DNA of 64,000 nt from Pantoea dispersa. GTDB taxonomy: Bacteria > Pseudomonadota > Gammaproteobacteria > Enterobacterales > Enterobacteriaceae. Numbering within the stretch: position 1 is the first letter of the stretch; every line of letters begins with the position of its first letter. The notes under the pieces were generated by a model. It saw only the letters and a program-made list of their open reading frames with translations. It was not told the DNA's origin and made no database searches. Shown here piece by piece: positions 8,934 through 17,824 of the stretch. The DNA lies in NCBI RefSeq assembly GCF_014155765.1, contig NZ_SCKT01000003.1, positions 124,001 to 188,000 on the forward strand, in the 5' to 3' direction. The position numbers and the translations under genes are program-made.

Positions 8934-9854
8934 ATGAAAGCAGCATTGATTGATACGTTTGGCACCGCCGATGTGCTGACGATTGGCGAACGTCAATTAC
9001 GCGCCGCCAGTCCGGATGAGGTGACGGTGCAGGTTGAAGCGGCGAGCGTTAACCCGCTGGATGTGAAAATCATCTCAGGGCACATGCAGCAGGTTTTCCC
9101 GGTGGACCTGCCTTACGTGCCGGGCATGGATTTCTGCGGCGTGATTACAGCAGCTGGCGAGCGCGTGAGCCATTTAAACGCGGGCGATCGCGTATTCGGG
9201 CGCACGCCACCTGGCGCAGGCGGGGCTTTTGCCCAAAGCCTGGTGATCGCCGCCGATGACGTATGCCTTGTCCCGGCAGCGATGAGCGCCGAACAGGCCG
9301 CGGCGCTGCCTACCGCGTTTGGCTCCGCGCAGCAGGCATTGTTCGATGTGGGCCAGCTGCAGCGCGGCGAGCGCGTGCTGATTCACGCCGCAGCGGGTGG
9401 CGTCGGCAGCATGGCCGTCCAGCTGGCGCATCAGGCGGGCGCTTATGTCATCGCCACGGCGTCGGCGAAAAACCATGCGCTGGTGACCAGTCTGGGCGCC
9501 GATGAGGTGATTGACTACCGCACGCAGGACTTTGCAGCAACGCGCGATATCGACCTGGTGATAGACAGCGTCGGCGGCGAAACGCTGAGCCGCTCCTGGT
9601 CCGTGCTGCGCGCCGGCGGGCGCATTGCCACGCTGGTAGAGTTTGGCATCACACCCGTCGGCGGCCAGCACGGCGAGTTTGTCTTCTTCGCCAGCGCGAC
9701 GCCGTATCTTGCCCGGGCGAGCAGCCTGTTCCAGGCCGGGCAGTTACAGGTCATCACCGACGCTATCTTTTCGCTGGATGATGCACGTTCCGCACTGGAG
9801 AAGGTGGCGACCGGCCATGCGCGCGGCAAAGTGATTATCCGCGCCAACCCTTAA
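8934..9854 (+). CDS. Zinc-independent MDR-family NADP-dependent oxidoreductase
   Basis: A 306-residue medium-chain dehydrogenase/reductase of the quinone-oxidoreductase type. The GroES-like N-terminal domain (about 1-125) lacks the cysteine clusters that bind zinc. The Rossmann domain has the nucleotide motif AAAGGVGSMAVQLA (about 150-165) and the C-terminus HARGKVIIRANP. The start at 8934 has a GGAGAG ribosome site, so the longer frame from 8865 is rejected. Cotranscribed with the SnoaL-like gene. Probably reduces a quinone or enone; the substrate is not known. Confidence 0.87.
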   Translation: MKAALIDTFGTADVLTIGERQLRAASPDEVTVQVEAASVNPLDVKIISGHMQQVFPVDLPYVPGMDFCGVITAAGERVSHLNAGDRVFGRTPPGAGGAFAQSLVIAADDVCLVPAAMSAEQAAALPTAFGSAQQALFDVGQLQRGERVLIHAAAGGVGSMAVQLAHQAGAYVIATASAKNHALVTSLGADEVIDYRTQDFAATRDIDLVIDSVGGETLSRSWSVLRAGGRIATLVEFGITPVGGQHGEFVFFASATPYLARASSLFQAGQLQVITDAIFSLDDARSALEKVATGHARGKVIIRANP

Positions 9855-9882
9855 CGCCTGGCGTCATGTCGCAGTAAAAACG

Positions 9883-9910
9883 CGCCCGCTACCCCGCGGG
9901 CGTTTGTTTA
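9883..9910 (+). terminator. Terminator after the oxidoreductase gene
   Basis: The perfect stem CGCCCGC / GCGGGCG with a 6-base loop is followed by TTTGTTTA. Confidence 0.7.
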
Positions 9911-9979
9911 CCGGTCTGTCGCAGGGGATAAGGATGTGTTAATAATCTGGCGTTAACGGCAGAGGCTTCAGGAGGAAAC

Positions 9980-10348
9980 GTGCTGTTTAATTTCAGAGCC
10001 GCGGGCAAGCGCGCACCACCTGGCAAACGCTCGCTGACATCCATCATCATTCTCTATCTTGCGATGCTGTGCGGTACGGCTTTTCTCGCGTTTCTGCCGC
10101 TGATCTGCGCGATGGGCGCCGGATATGTCGCCAGTCTGGCAGGCTGCCAGCTGGACGAAGGCAACGTGCATCCCTGTTACATCCTGGGAGAAGATCGCGG
10201 CCAATTGCTGTATGAATCAGGCGTCATGGGCTGGTTCCTGCTCGGCACCATTCCCCTGGGTGGGATACTATTTTTACTCGCGACCCTCACCTTCATCGTT
10301 CAGCTGGTGGGCTATTACCGGCAAACACGCGCTGAGGCTAATCGGTAA
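9980..10348 (+). CDS. Uncharacterised two-helix membrane protein
   Basis: A 122-residue protein starting at GTG with a perfect AGGAGG ribosome site. TM1 spans about residues 21-50 and TM2 about 82-113. Between them a polar loop carries the motif GCQLDEGNVHPC..GED.G.LLYESGVMGW, with Cys56 and Cys66 placed to form a disulphide if the loop is periplasmic. Similar LDEG..HPC...GVMGW proteins occur widely in Gram-negative bacteria, but I know of no assigned function. It stands alone between a terminator and a convergent LysR gene. Confidence 0.75.
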   Translation: MLFNFRAAGKRAPPGKRSLTSIIILYLAMLCGTAFLAFLPLICAMGAGYVASLAGCQLDEGNVHPCYILGEDRGQLLYESGVMGWFLLGTIPLGGILFLLATLTFIVQLVGYYRQTRAEANR

Positions 10349-10354
10349 TTTGCG

Positions 10355-11263
10355 TCAGTGCTGTTCCGCACAAATCTCCAGGCAGAACCCGAGAAATGCC
10401 TCCACCGCCGCCGGGGCCAGACGGCGCGAAGGCCGGGTGATAAACAGCGGATAGGTTTCGTCAGGCCAGTCGGGGAAAAGTTCGACCAGTTCACCGCTGG
10501 CGATCAGATGTTGCACGCTCAGTGCCAGCACCTGGGCTACGCCGGCACCGCCGACGCACGCCTGTACCATTAAATCCGGATCGGTGGTGGTCAGATGGCC
10601 GTGGGTGGCGACCGTCAGCCGCTGCGTGCCACGATGAAACTCCCAGCTAAAGGGCTTATTGCTGCGCGGATCGATGTATTGCAGACAATTGTGCTCAGTC
10701 AGCTGCTGCGGCTGCGTCGGGCGACCACAGCGTACCAGATAGTCCGGGGCGGCCACCGTCAGGACGCGCGTTTGTAACAGCAGGCGTGAGGTCATGGTGG
10801 ACGGCGGCTGCGGCCCGAAACGCACCGCAACATCAATACCTTCTGCCACCAGATCGCCCACATCGGGCTGCTGCAAAATCGTCAGTTCCAGATGCGGATA
10901 ACGGGCACGCAGCAGCGGCAGCTTTGCCGCCAGCACATAGCGGGAAAACAGCGGATTGAGGCTCACGCGCAGCGTACCGCGCACCGTCACGGCGGCGCCG
11001 GAGACGTAGTTTGCTGCTTCTTCAATCCCTTCCAGATGTGGCGCCGCCCGCTCATACAGGCTGGCACCTTCGCTGGTGAGATGCAGGGTGCGGGTGGTGC
11101 GATCCAGCAGACGCACGCCGAGACGCTGTTCCAGTCGCGAAATCGCCCGGCTGACGCCCGAGGCGGATAACCCCAGCACTTCGCCGGCGCGGCTGAAGCT
11201 GCCGGCTTCAACCACGGCTGCCAGCACGCTCATGCCGGATAATAGTCGGCCATCAAAACTCAT
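10355..11263 (-). CDS. LysR-family transcriptional regulator
   Basis: A 302-residue regulator. The helix-turn-helix is in residues 1-60 (SFSRAGEVLGLSASGVSRAISRLEQRLGVRLLDRTTRTLHLTSEG), followed by the substrate-binding domain with GTLRVSLNPLFSRYVL. The sequence resembles the CrgA/AaeR-like branch. The ATG at 11263 has GGAG 7 bases upstream. The alternative ATG at 11275 has no ribosome site and lies inside an inverted repeat that is probably the operator. Divergent from the amidohydrolase-MFS-SDR operon, its likely target. Confidence 0.88.
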   Translation of the reverse strand: MSFDGRLLSGMSVLAAVVEAGSFSRAGEVLGLSASGVSRAISRLEQRLGVRLLDRTTRTLHLTSEGASLYERAAPHLEGIEEAANYVSGAAVTVRGTLRVSLNPLFSRYVLAAKLPLLRARYPHLELTILQQPDVGDLVAEGIDVAVRFGPQPPSTMTSRLLLQTRVLTVAAPDYLVRCGRPTQPQQLTEHNCLQYIDPRSNKPFSWEFHRGTQRLTVATHGHLTTTDPDLMVQACVGGAGVAQVLALSVQHLIASGELVELFPDWPDETYPLFITRPSRRLAPAAVEAFLGFCLEICAEQH

Positions 11264-11273
11264 CCTGTTCTCC

Positions 11274-11295
11274 ATCTTTGATTTTTAGCAAAGAT
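11274..11295. promoter_or_regulatory. Putative operator of the adjacent LysR regulator
   Basis: A perfect inverted repeat ATCTTTG-N8-CAAAGAT lies 10 bases upstream of the LysR start and about 110 bases before the divergent amidohydrolase gene. Its position suits autoregulation together with control of the operon. Confidence 0.5.
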
Positions 11296-11403
11296 CATTT
11301 GCCTGAGCCTACCTTTATCAAAAATGCGCTGCAACTTATTGTGTGCCCCGAAACGTGACCGGCACTGACCGCCGGATTCCTGATCTCTTTTGAGGAGAAT
11401 GTT

Positions 11404-12720
11404 ATGACTGTACGGCGCACCCTTTTTAAAGGCGGCACTATCCTGACGCTGGACGCCAGCGTGCCCGACCTCGTCTGTGGCGATGTGCTGATTGAGGACG
11501 ATCGTATTGCCGCCGTGGGGGAAAACCTTTCCGCCGATGATGCGCAGGTGATTGATGCCCGCGGCCATATCGTGATGCCGGGCCTGGTGGATGCGCATCA
11601 CCATATGTGGCTCGGTGCGATGCGCCGCCTGATGCCCAACGTTGACGACCTGTTTGTCTATATCGATGTGGTGGCAGAAACGCTCGGCGCGCATTACCGT
11701 CCGCTGGATATGTATCTCAGCACCCGGCTGACGGCGCTGGCTTGCCTGGATGCCGGCATCACCACGGTGATTGATGCCTGCCACAGTTCACGCAGTCCGG
11801 CGCATACCGATGCGGCGCTCGACGCGCTGCAGGAGAGCGGGATTCGTGCGCTGCATATGGTTGGCGCAGCAATGGATAAGCAGGCTTCCAGCGATCATCT
11901 ACCGGGCGATCTGGCCCGTCTCGCCAGCCGCTGGAACCACGCCGGCAGTCGCGTGCAGGTTGGCCTGTTTGGCCAGCTCAACCTGGCGTGGTGGCGCGTG
12001 GCGCGCGAGCTGGATATGCGCATTCTCACCGAGTTTATTGGTGACCTGGCGCAGCTGCCGGCGGAGTTTGCCGAACCCGGCTTGCTGGGTCCGCACAACA
12101 TTTTCAACCACTGTACGCGCGTACCGGCGCACACCTGGCAGCAGCTGGCGGACGCGGGCGTCAACATTACCGTGAATCCGCGTTCGGATGCGCTGTTTGG
12201 TTTCGACGACGACAGCTTTGCCTGGCAGCAGGCGGTCGATCGCGGAATGACGCCGGCGCTCGGTATCGATCTCGATACCGCCTTCGGCAGCGATCTGTTC
12301 GGTGAAATGCAGGCGCTGTTTAACCAGCAGCGCTCAGCGATGCGCTATCGCCGCTTCCGGGGCGAAAGCGACGTACCGGCACCGATTAGCGTGGAAGCCG
12401 TACTGCAGTCGGCAACGATTAACGGCGCGCGTGCGGCCGGGCTGGAGCAGCAAACGGGCACGCTGACGCCAGGTAAACAGGCCGACGTTATTATGCTGCG
12501 CACCGATGGTATCGGCGTTTTCCCGCTGACCAGCGTGACGGCAACGGTGGTGCAGGCGGTGCAACGCGCCGATGTTGATACCGTGATGGTGGCGGGTGAA
12601 CTGCGTAAACGTCATGGTCAGTTGCTCAACGTCGATGTGGCACAGCTGAACGCGGAAATCACCGCTTCGCGCGACTATCTGCTGAATGCCAGCGGCTATC
12701 ACCATCCTTTGTTTGCCTGA
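11404..12720 (+). CDS. Amidohydrolase (metal-dependent deaminase/chlorohydrolase-like)
   Basis: A 438-residue member of the ATZ/TRZ-cytosine deaminase-like amidohydrolases. An N-terminal beta-sandwich (KGGTILTLDA) leads into the TIM barrel with the metal motif DAHHHMW (His65-67). The later metal and catalytic positions are probably in NHCTRVPAHTW and GIDLDTAFGSD. C-terminal GTLTPGKQADVIMLR returns to the sandwich domain. Members hydrolyse amidine, amine or halide groups on heterocycles; the substrate here is unknown. AGGAG lies 6 bases before the ATG. The first gene of a three-gene operon with an MFS carrier and an SDR. Confidence 0.88.
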   Translation: MTVRRTLFKGGTILTLDASVPDLVCGDVLIEDDRIAAVGENLSADDAQVIDARGHIVMPGLVDAHHHMWLGAMRRLMPNVDDLFVYIDVVAETLGAHYRPLDMYLSTRLTALACLDAGITTVIDACHSSRSPAHTDAALDALQESGIRALHMVGAAMDKQASSDHLPGDLARLASRWNHAGSRVQVGLFGQLNLAWWRVARELDMRILTEFIGDLAQLPAEFAEPGLLGPHNIFNHCTRVPAHTWQQLADAGVNITVNPRSDALFGFDDDSFAWQQAVDRGMTPALGIDLDTAFGSDLFGEMQALFNQQRSAMRYRRFRGESDVPAPISVEAVLQSATINGARAAGLEQQTGTLTPGKQADVIMLRTDGIGVFPLTSVTATVVQAVQRADVDTVMVAGELRKRHGQLLNVDVAQLNAEITASRDYLLNASGYHHPLFA

Positions 12721-12773
12721 TTTTCCGCAGCGCGGCGGCCTGCCGCGCTGTCTGTTCATTTATGGAGGCTGTT

Positions 12774-13961
12774 ATGTCTGCATTAAGCGCGCAGGCTGAA
12801 GCTGCGCATTTGTCGCGACCAGCGACCGGCGTGATTGCCGCGCTGTTTTGCGGTTATCTGGCGGTCGGCTTGCCGCTGCCGGTAATCCCGCTGTTTATCC
12901 ATCAGCATCTCGGTTTCAGCAACCTGTGGGTCGGGCTGGTGATCGGGATACAGTTTGTTGCCACCGTGCTGACGCGCGGTTACGCCGGTCAACTGACCGA
13001 TCGCGTTGGCGGTAAGCGCTCGGCGCTGCAGGGCGCGGCGGTGTGCGCGCTGGCTGGCGTGCTGTACTGGCTGGCCGCGCTGCCGGGCTTTTCACCGGCG
13101 GTCAGTCTGGCGCTGGTGATTGCCGGACGGCTGGCGGCGGGTATGGGCGAAAGCCAGTTCGTCACCGGCTGCGTGGCCTGGTCAATCGCCTCGGTCGGGC
13201 CACAGCGTGCCGGTCTGTCGATGTCCTGGACCGGCATCGCCATGTTTGCCGCGCTGTCGCTCGGTGCCCCTGCCGGTATGATGCTGTATCAGCACGTCGG
13301 CTTAGCGGCGGCGATGCTGGCCTGCATCGCGGCTCCGCTGCTGGCGGCGCTCATCGCCACGGCTGCCAGCGGTTATCGCGCGGTCGGAGGGGCTCGTTTG
13401 CCGTTCTATCGGGTGATTGGCCGCATCTGGCGTGAAGGCTGTGGCCTGATGCTGCAGGGCGTCGGACTGGCCGGCCTGACGGCCTTCGCCTCGCTCTACT
13501 TCGCCGCGCGTCACTGGCAGCTGGCCGGCTGGGTGATGACCGCGTTTGGCGTTGGTTTTATCGCCGTGCGCCTGGTGCTGGGACATCTGCCGGATCGCAT
13601 TGGTGGCTACCGCGTGGCGGCTTATTCACTGCTGGTGGAGGCGCTGGGGCAGATGCTGCTGTGGTTTGCGCCTGACGAAACCCTGGCGCTCACCGGCGCG
13701 CTGATTACCGGTCTTGGCTGTGCGCTGATCTTTCCCGCCCTCGGCGTGGAAGCGCTGAAGCGCGTGCCGCCGGCCAGTCGCGGCAGCGCCATGGGCGCCT
13801 TCGTTGCTTTTCTCGACATCGCTTATGGTATTTCCGGACCGATTGCCGGTGCCATCGCCAGCCACTTCAGCTATGCCGCCGTCTATCTGTTTGGTGCGGC
13901 CTGTGCGCTGCTCGGTGCGCTGCTGGCGCTGACATCGCGCGCCGCTTCACTTCACGCTTAA
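12774..13961 (+). CDS. MFS transporter, YhhS/YfcJ type
   Basis: A 395-residue, 12-helix major facilitator. It resembles E. coli YhhS/YfcJ, with the segments GLPLPVIPLFIHQHLGFSNLWVGLVIGIQF, GRLAAGMGESQFVTG and the C-half motif FPALGVEALKRVPP. It probably exports or imports the compound handled by the neighbouring enzymes; efflux is the usual suggestion for this family. The start is ATG 12774, with GGAGG 5 bases upstream, rather than the ATG at 12762. A GC-rich hairpin without a T-run (12728-12750) separates it from the amidohydrolase gene. Confidence 0.88.
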   Translation: MSALSAQAEAAHLSRPATGVIAALFCGYLAVGLPLPVIPLFIHQHLGFSNLWVGLVIGIQFVATVLTRGYAGQLTDRVGGKRSALQGAAVCALAGVLYWLAALPGFSPAVSLALVIAGRLAAGMGESQFVTGCVAWSIASVGPQRAGLSMSWTGIAMFAALSLGAPAGMMLYQHVGLAAAMLACIAAPLLAALIATAASGYRAVGGARLPFYRVIGRIWREGCGLMLQGVGLAGLTAFASLYFAARHWQLAGWVMTAFGVGFIAVRLVLGHLPDRIGGYRVAAYSLLVEALGQMLLWFAPDETLALTGALITGLGCALIFPALGVEALKRVPPASRGSAMGAFVAFLDIAYGISGPIAGAIASHFSYAAVYLFGAACALLGALLALTSRAASLHA

Positions 13962-13971
13962 GGAGTTTTCC

Positions 13972-14736
13972 ATGTCACGTATTTTTATTTCCGGTTCATC
14001 CACCGGCCTCGGGCTGATGGCGGCTGAACTGCTGGTTGAGCAGGGCCATCAGGTGGTGCTGCACGGACGCAACGCCGCGCGTGCCCGCGCCGCGCAGGAG
14101 GCGCTACCGCAGGCTGAAGCCGTAGTCAGCGGCGACGTGATAACCATCGCCGGCGCCCGCAGTGTGGCGCAGCAGGTTAATGCGCTCGGCAGATTTGATG
14201 CGGTGATCCACAACGTGGCGGTTGGCTATCGCGAGCCTTATCAGTTAACCGCAGATGGCCTGCCGCATCTGTTCGCCATCAACACGCTGGCACCCTATAT
14301 TCTTACGGCGCTGATTGAACGGCCGCAGCGGCTGATTTACCTCAGCTCCGGCATGCATCATCATGCCGAAGCTAACCTGGATGATATTTTGTGGCAGCGG
14401 CGGCGCTGGCACGCTTCGCAGGCTTATGCTGAGAGTAAACTGCATGATGCCATACTGGCGTTTGCCATCGCCCGGCGCTGGCCGCAGGTATACAGCAACG
14501 CGCTGGAGCCAGGCTGGGTGCCGACCAAAATGGGCGGTGCCGGGGCACCCGACGATCTTGATCAGGCGCATCGTACCCAGGTGTGGTTAGCCACCGCCGA
14601 TGAGGCGCGGGTCAGCGGGGAGTACTTTTATCACCGTCAGGCGCTGGCGGCTAATCCGCAGGCGCGCAATCCACGGCTGCAGCAGCAGTTGCTGGCGATA
14701 TGCGCCGATATCAGCGGTATCGCCCTGCCTGACTAA
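13972..14736 (+). CDS. SDR-family oxidoreductase
   Basis: A 254-residue short-chain dehydrogenase. The cofactor motif GSSTGLG is near the N-terminus, followed by VVLHGRNAARAR, which suits NADP, and by an NVAVGY variant of the NNAG motif. The catalytic serine is in IYLSSGMH. The tyrosine/lysine pair is YAESK (ASQAYAESKLHDAI). It reduces or oxidises an unidentified carbonyl or alcohol. 10 bases after the MFS gene, with AAGGAG before its ATG, so it closes the three-gene operon. Confidence 0.87.
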   Translation: MSRIFISGSSTGLGLMAAELLVEQGHQVVLHGRNAARARAAQEALPQAEAVVSGDVITIAGARSVAQQVNALGRFDAVIHNVAVGYREPYQLTADGLPHLFAINTLAPYILTALIERPQRLIYLSSGMHHHAEANLDDILWQRRRWHASQAYAESKLHDAILAFAIARRWPQVYSNALEPGWVPTKMGGAGAPDDLDQAHRTQVWLATADEARVSGEYFYHRQALAANPQARNPRLQQQLLAICADISGIALPD

Positions 14737-14859
14737 GGAAAAATCAGCTGACCGGGCACCGCAACGCATTTTTTGTCCACCGCATAGTTGGTGAATACAG
14801 ACGCTGCCGTTTCGGCGCATCATGGCGGGAGCGTTTTTTCACCACCGGGATGTCCATGC

Positions 14860-15636
14860 ATGTTGCCTGTTAAAGCTGTTTTACTCTCTTTTCTCTGTGT
14901 GGTGTTACTGTCGCTGGCGGCCAGCCTGGCGCAGGCGACGCGCAGCGGTGAGTTCACCACCGAACGCGGTGGCTGGGCGACGGCGCGGCGTGATTCGGCC
15001 GGGCTGGCACCGGATCCGCAGCGCTTCGCCAGTGAGGCGATTGTGCAGGTGTATGCTGCGCCGACCTACGGCTGGAAAGGCGCGGTGGCCGTGCATCCGT
15101 GGATTATCTTTAAGCGCGCCGGAGAAACCCGCTACAACCGTTATGAGGTGATCAGCTGGGGCAGCGGCGATAAAGTGCGGCGCAACAGCAATCTGCCGGA
15201 CGGCTACTGGTACGGTGCGCGTCCGCGTTTGCTGGTGTCACATCGCGGTGCGGCTGCGCAGGCGATGATCCCGCAGATTGAAGCGGCGATTCAATCCTAT
15301 CCGTGGCCCAACACCTATCATGCGTGGCCGGGCCCCAACAGCAACACCTTCCTCGCTCACATTGGCCGTGAAGTGCCGGCGCTGAAGCTCGATTTGCCCG
15401 CCAATGCTATCGGTAAGGATTTCCGTTCGCTGCTGCATCCGCTTGGTCTGCCGCCATCCGGGCGCGGCGTGCAGCTGTCGCTGCTCGGCGTGCTGGGCGT
15501 GATGCTGGGTGCGGAAGAGGGCGTGGAGGTGAATCTGCTGGGACTGAATCTGGGGCTGGATTTCACCCCGCTGCGTCTGCGGCTGCCGTTTATCGGCGGG
15601 GTGGGGCAGGATAATTTACAGAAGGATAAGCCCTGA
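14860..15636 (+). CDS. DUF3750-family exported protein
   Basis: About 258 residues from ATG 14860 (MLPVKAVLLSFLCVVLLSLAA). It has a hydrophobic signal sequence ending near AQA, then the DUF3750 domain: VQVYAAPTYGWKGAVAVHPWIIFKR, YNRYEVISWG and YHAWPGPNSNTFLAHIGREVP. Conserved His, Trp and Asn positions suggest a catalytic fold, but no function is established. In-frame starts further upstream exist; 14860 is chosen because it gives a clean signal peptide, though the ribosome site (CGGGA) is weak. Confidence 0.75.
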   Translation: MLPVKAVLLSFLCVVLLSLAASLAQATRSGEFTTERGGWATARRDSAGLAPDPQRFASEAIVQVYAAPTYGWKGAVAVHPWIIFKRAGETRYNRYEVISWGSGDKVRRNSNLPDGYWYGARPRLLVSHRGAAAQAMIPQIEAAIQSYPWPNTYHAWPGPNSNTFLAHIGREVPALKLDLPANAIGKDFRSLLHPLGLPPSGRGVQLSLLGVLGVMLGAEEGVEVNLLGLNLGLDFTPLRLRLPFIGGVGQDNLQKDKP

Positions 15637-15690
15637 GACAGCGCCGCGCCGCGACAGCATCGGTTCGCGGGCGGCGCGGGCTCGCAGCCG

Positions 15691-15870
15691 TTAACACACG
15701 CCGAAATCCCCGTCTTCATGATAGAGATTGACGCTGTCGGCCTTCACCTCGATCTCTTTTTTGATCGGATCGTCAACGCGGGCGCACCACAGCGTATCGC
15801 CCGCAACGCGCAGCACCTGCATTTTTGGCCCACCGGTTTTCGCCTGCACAAAATCATCCACGTTAAACAT
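15691..15870 (-). CDS. YodC/DUF2158-family small protein
   Basis: A 59-residue soluble protein: MFNVDDFVQAKTGGPKMQV, then LWCARVDDPIKKEIEVKADSVNLY. The GGPKM..V and W/C spacing are those of DUF2158 (E. coli YodC), a small SH3-like fold of unknown role. The ATG at 15870 has GGAG 7 bases upstream; a GTG directly before it is also in frame. Confidence 0.75.
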   Translation of the reverse strand: MFNVDDFVQAKTGGPKMQVLRVAGDTLWCARVDDPIKKEIEVKADSVNLYHEDGDFGVC

Positions 15871-15917
15871 CACTGCTCTCCAGCTGATTAGGGATCAACG
15901 ATGATTGTAGCTGCGCT

Positions 15918-17354
15918 TTAGTGGCCGTGCAGCAGAAACAGCGTGGCCAGGCCGAGGAAGATAAAGAAGCCGCCGGTATCGGTGATGGCGGTGATCAGTA
16001 CGCTGGAGCCGACCGCCGGGTCGCGTTTGAGTTTGGTCATAATCAGCGGAATCAGCACGCCCATCAGCGCCGCCAGCAGCAGATTCAGCACCATCGCCAG
16101 CATCATCACGCCGCCCAGTTGCAGATTGTCGTACATCAGCCAGGTTACGCCGCCCATGATGCCGCCCCAGAACAGGCCGTTAAGCAGCGCCACGCCGAGT
16201 TCACGCGCAATCAGAAACGAAAAGTTGCCGGGTTCAACCTGATGCAGCGCCAGCGCGCGCACGATCATGGTGATGGTCTGATTGCCGGTGTTACCGCCAA
16301 TGCCGGCGACAATCGGCATCAGCGTGGCCAGCGCCACCAGCTGCGAAATGGTGTCCTCAAATAGGCCAATGACGCGCGAGGCGATAAACGCCGTACACAG
16401 GTTGACGGCCAGCCAGGTCCAGCGCTTTCTCACCGCTTTGCGCACCGGTGCAAACACGTCCTCGCCCTGGCTGATGCCGCCCATCTTACGGATGTTGCTT
16501 TCGTTCTCTTCGTTCACCAGGTCAATCACATCTTCCACGGTGATACGGCCAATCAGCTTGCCTTTGGCATCGGTCACCGCAGCAGAGATCAGGTTATAGC
16601 GTTCGAAGGCGCTGGCGGCCTCTTCCGCTTTGTCATCCAGCTGGAAAGTGGTGGGGCGCGCGTTCATCACCTCAGCCACCAGCGTTTTAGGCTTGTTGAG
16701 CAGGATATCGGTCAGCGCCAGTTCACCCAGCAGCTGATTGTGTTCGTCGGTGATGAAGATTTTATCGGTGCCGTCCGGCATGCTTTTGCGCTTGCGCAGA
16801 AAGCGTTGCACCGTCGCCAGCGTCACGTCTGAGCGCACGGTCAGGATATTGAAGTCCATCACCTGGCCGACGCGATCGCGATCCAGCTCAATCACGTCCA
16901 GCAGCCGGGCGCGCAGGCTGGGATCGAGCGTGGTGAGCAGGCGGCCGGTGAGATCGCGCGGCAGATAACGCGCCAGATAGACCTGATCGTCAATATCCAG
17001 CGGCTCGATGGCGCGCAGGATTTCGCGGTCGGTCATCTCTTCCGTCAGACTGGCCCATACGGTTTCGGAGGCCTCCACCAGCACGCGACCGCGCTGCTCG
17101 TAGGGCACCAGCCGCCACAGCGCCAGACGCTCCTCTTCCGGCAGCGCTTCGAGAATGTCCGCCAGGTCGGCGGCGTGCAGCTGCGGCAGTTCATGCTCCA
17201 GCTGCTGACGCCAGCCGGTGATTTTGCGCAGTTCGGCGGCGTTGAGGTCGACGGATTTATCCAGCAGCACATCGACTAAATCGTGCTCGCTGAGCAGAAG
17301 GTGCAGAATTCGCTGGCGGGTTTCTGATAGTTGTTGTGCGTGCGAAGCAGACAT
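15918..17354 (-). CDS. mgtE: MgtE-family magnesium transporter
   Basis: A 478-residue inner-membrane magnesium channel/transporter. The cytosolic N domain is a helical superhelix (about 25-155, with LHAADLADILEALPEEERLALW). Two CBS domains follow (about 165-285) and bind Mg2+ to close the pore. A plug helix leads to five transmembrane helices (about 310-475) with the selectivity segment PIVAGIGGNTGNQT. All parts are intact. No magnesium riboswitch was recognised upstream. Confidence 0.93.
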   Translation of the reverse strand: MSASHAQQLSETRQRILHLLLSEHDLVDVLLDKSVDLNAAELRKITGWRQQLEHELPQLHAADLADILEALPEEERLALWRLVPYEQRGRVLVEASETVWASLTEEMTDREILRAIEPLDIDDQVYLARYLPRDLTGRLLTTLDPSLRARLLDVIELDRDRVGQVMDFNILTVRSDVTLATVQRFLRKRKSMPDGTDKIFITDEHNQLLGELALTDILLNKPKTLVAEVMNARPTTFQLDDKAEEAASAFERYNLISAAVTDAKGKLIGRITVEDVIDLVNEENESNIRKMGGISQGEDVFAPVRKAVRKRWTWLAVNLCTAFIASRVIGLFEDTISQLVALATLMPIVAGIGGNTGNQTITMIVRALALHQVEPGNFSFLIARELGVALLNGLFWGGIMGGVTWLMYDNLQLGGVMMLAMVLNLLLAALMGVLIPLIMTKLKRDPAVGSSVLITAITDTGGFFIFLGLATLFLLHGH

Positions 17355-17478
17355 AACGCGTCCTTTGTGTCTGTAAAGTCAGGTCAAAGTGTAGCGCGTT
17401 GCGGGTAAAGTGGGCGTAACAAGCAGCATTGCCGCGGCGGACAATGTGATGGCAGAGCGACGATGACCCGCAAATTCC

Positions 17479-17664
17479 TTAGCGCGTCTCGCTGGTGCTC
17501 AGTGTGACCGGTTCAGGTGCGGCTTTCTTTTGCTGATGATGCTCGATGGCACCGGGGATAATGAAAATCAGACGGCCAACCAAAATAAAGAAACTGATCA
17601 GCAAAACGATGCGGGTCATGGTACCGGTTTTGGGACGTCTTCGTGCAGAGATGGCGCTATTCAC
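17479..17664 (-). CDS. yfgG: YfgG-family small membrane protein
   Basis: A 61-residue single-pass protein. A basic N-terminus (SARRRPKTGT) leads into MTRIVLLISFFILVGRLIFIIPGA, then HHQQKK and a Ser/Thr-rich tail. This matches the layout of E. coli YfgG (MTRIVLLISF.F..GR), also found near ppx. The start is GTG at 17664 with AGGA about 10 bases upstream; starting at Met16 would remove the conserved basic leader. The precise role is unknown to me. Confidence 0.72.
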   Translation of the reverse strand: MNSAISARRRPKTGTMTRIVLLISFFILVGRLIFIIPGAIEHHQQKKAAPEPVTLSTSETR

Positions 17665-17824
17665 GCGGGGTGGTTCCTGTCAAAGCCCGGCTGGGCGGTG
17701 GCAATATTTAGTCACAACCCGACCGGGAGGTCAACCGCTGCGTGAAAAATGAGCAGAAAAGGTTAAGGTTGCTTTGATCGATGTCAGCCGCCGGGCGAAG
17801 CGTGCGTCATCGACTCTGCAGGAG

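Noticed and set aside
12728-12750. Terminator between the amidohydrolase and MFS genes
   Set aside because: Strong GC hairpin but no T-run, inside a same-strand gene set; more likely an mRNA structure.
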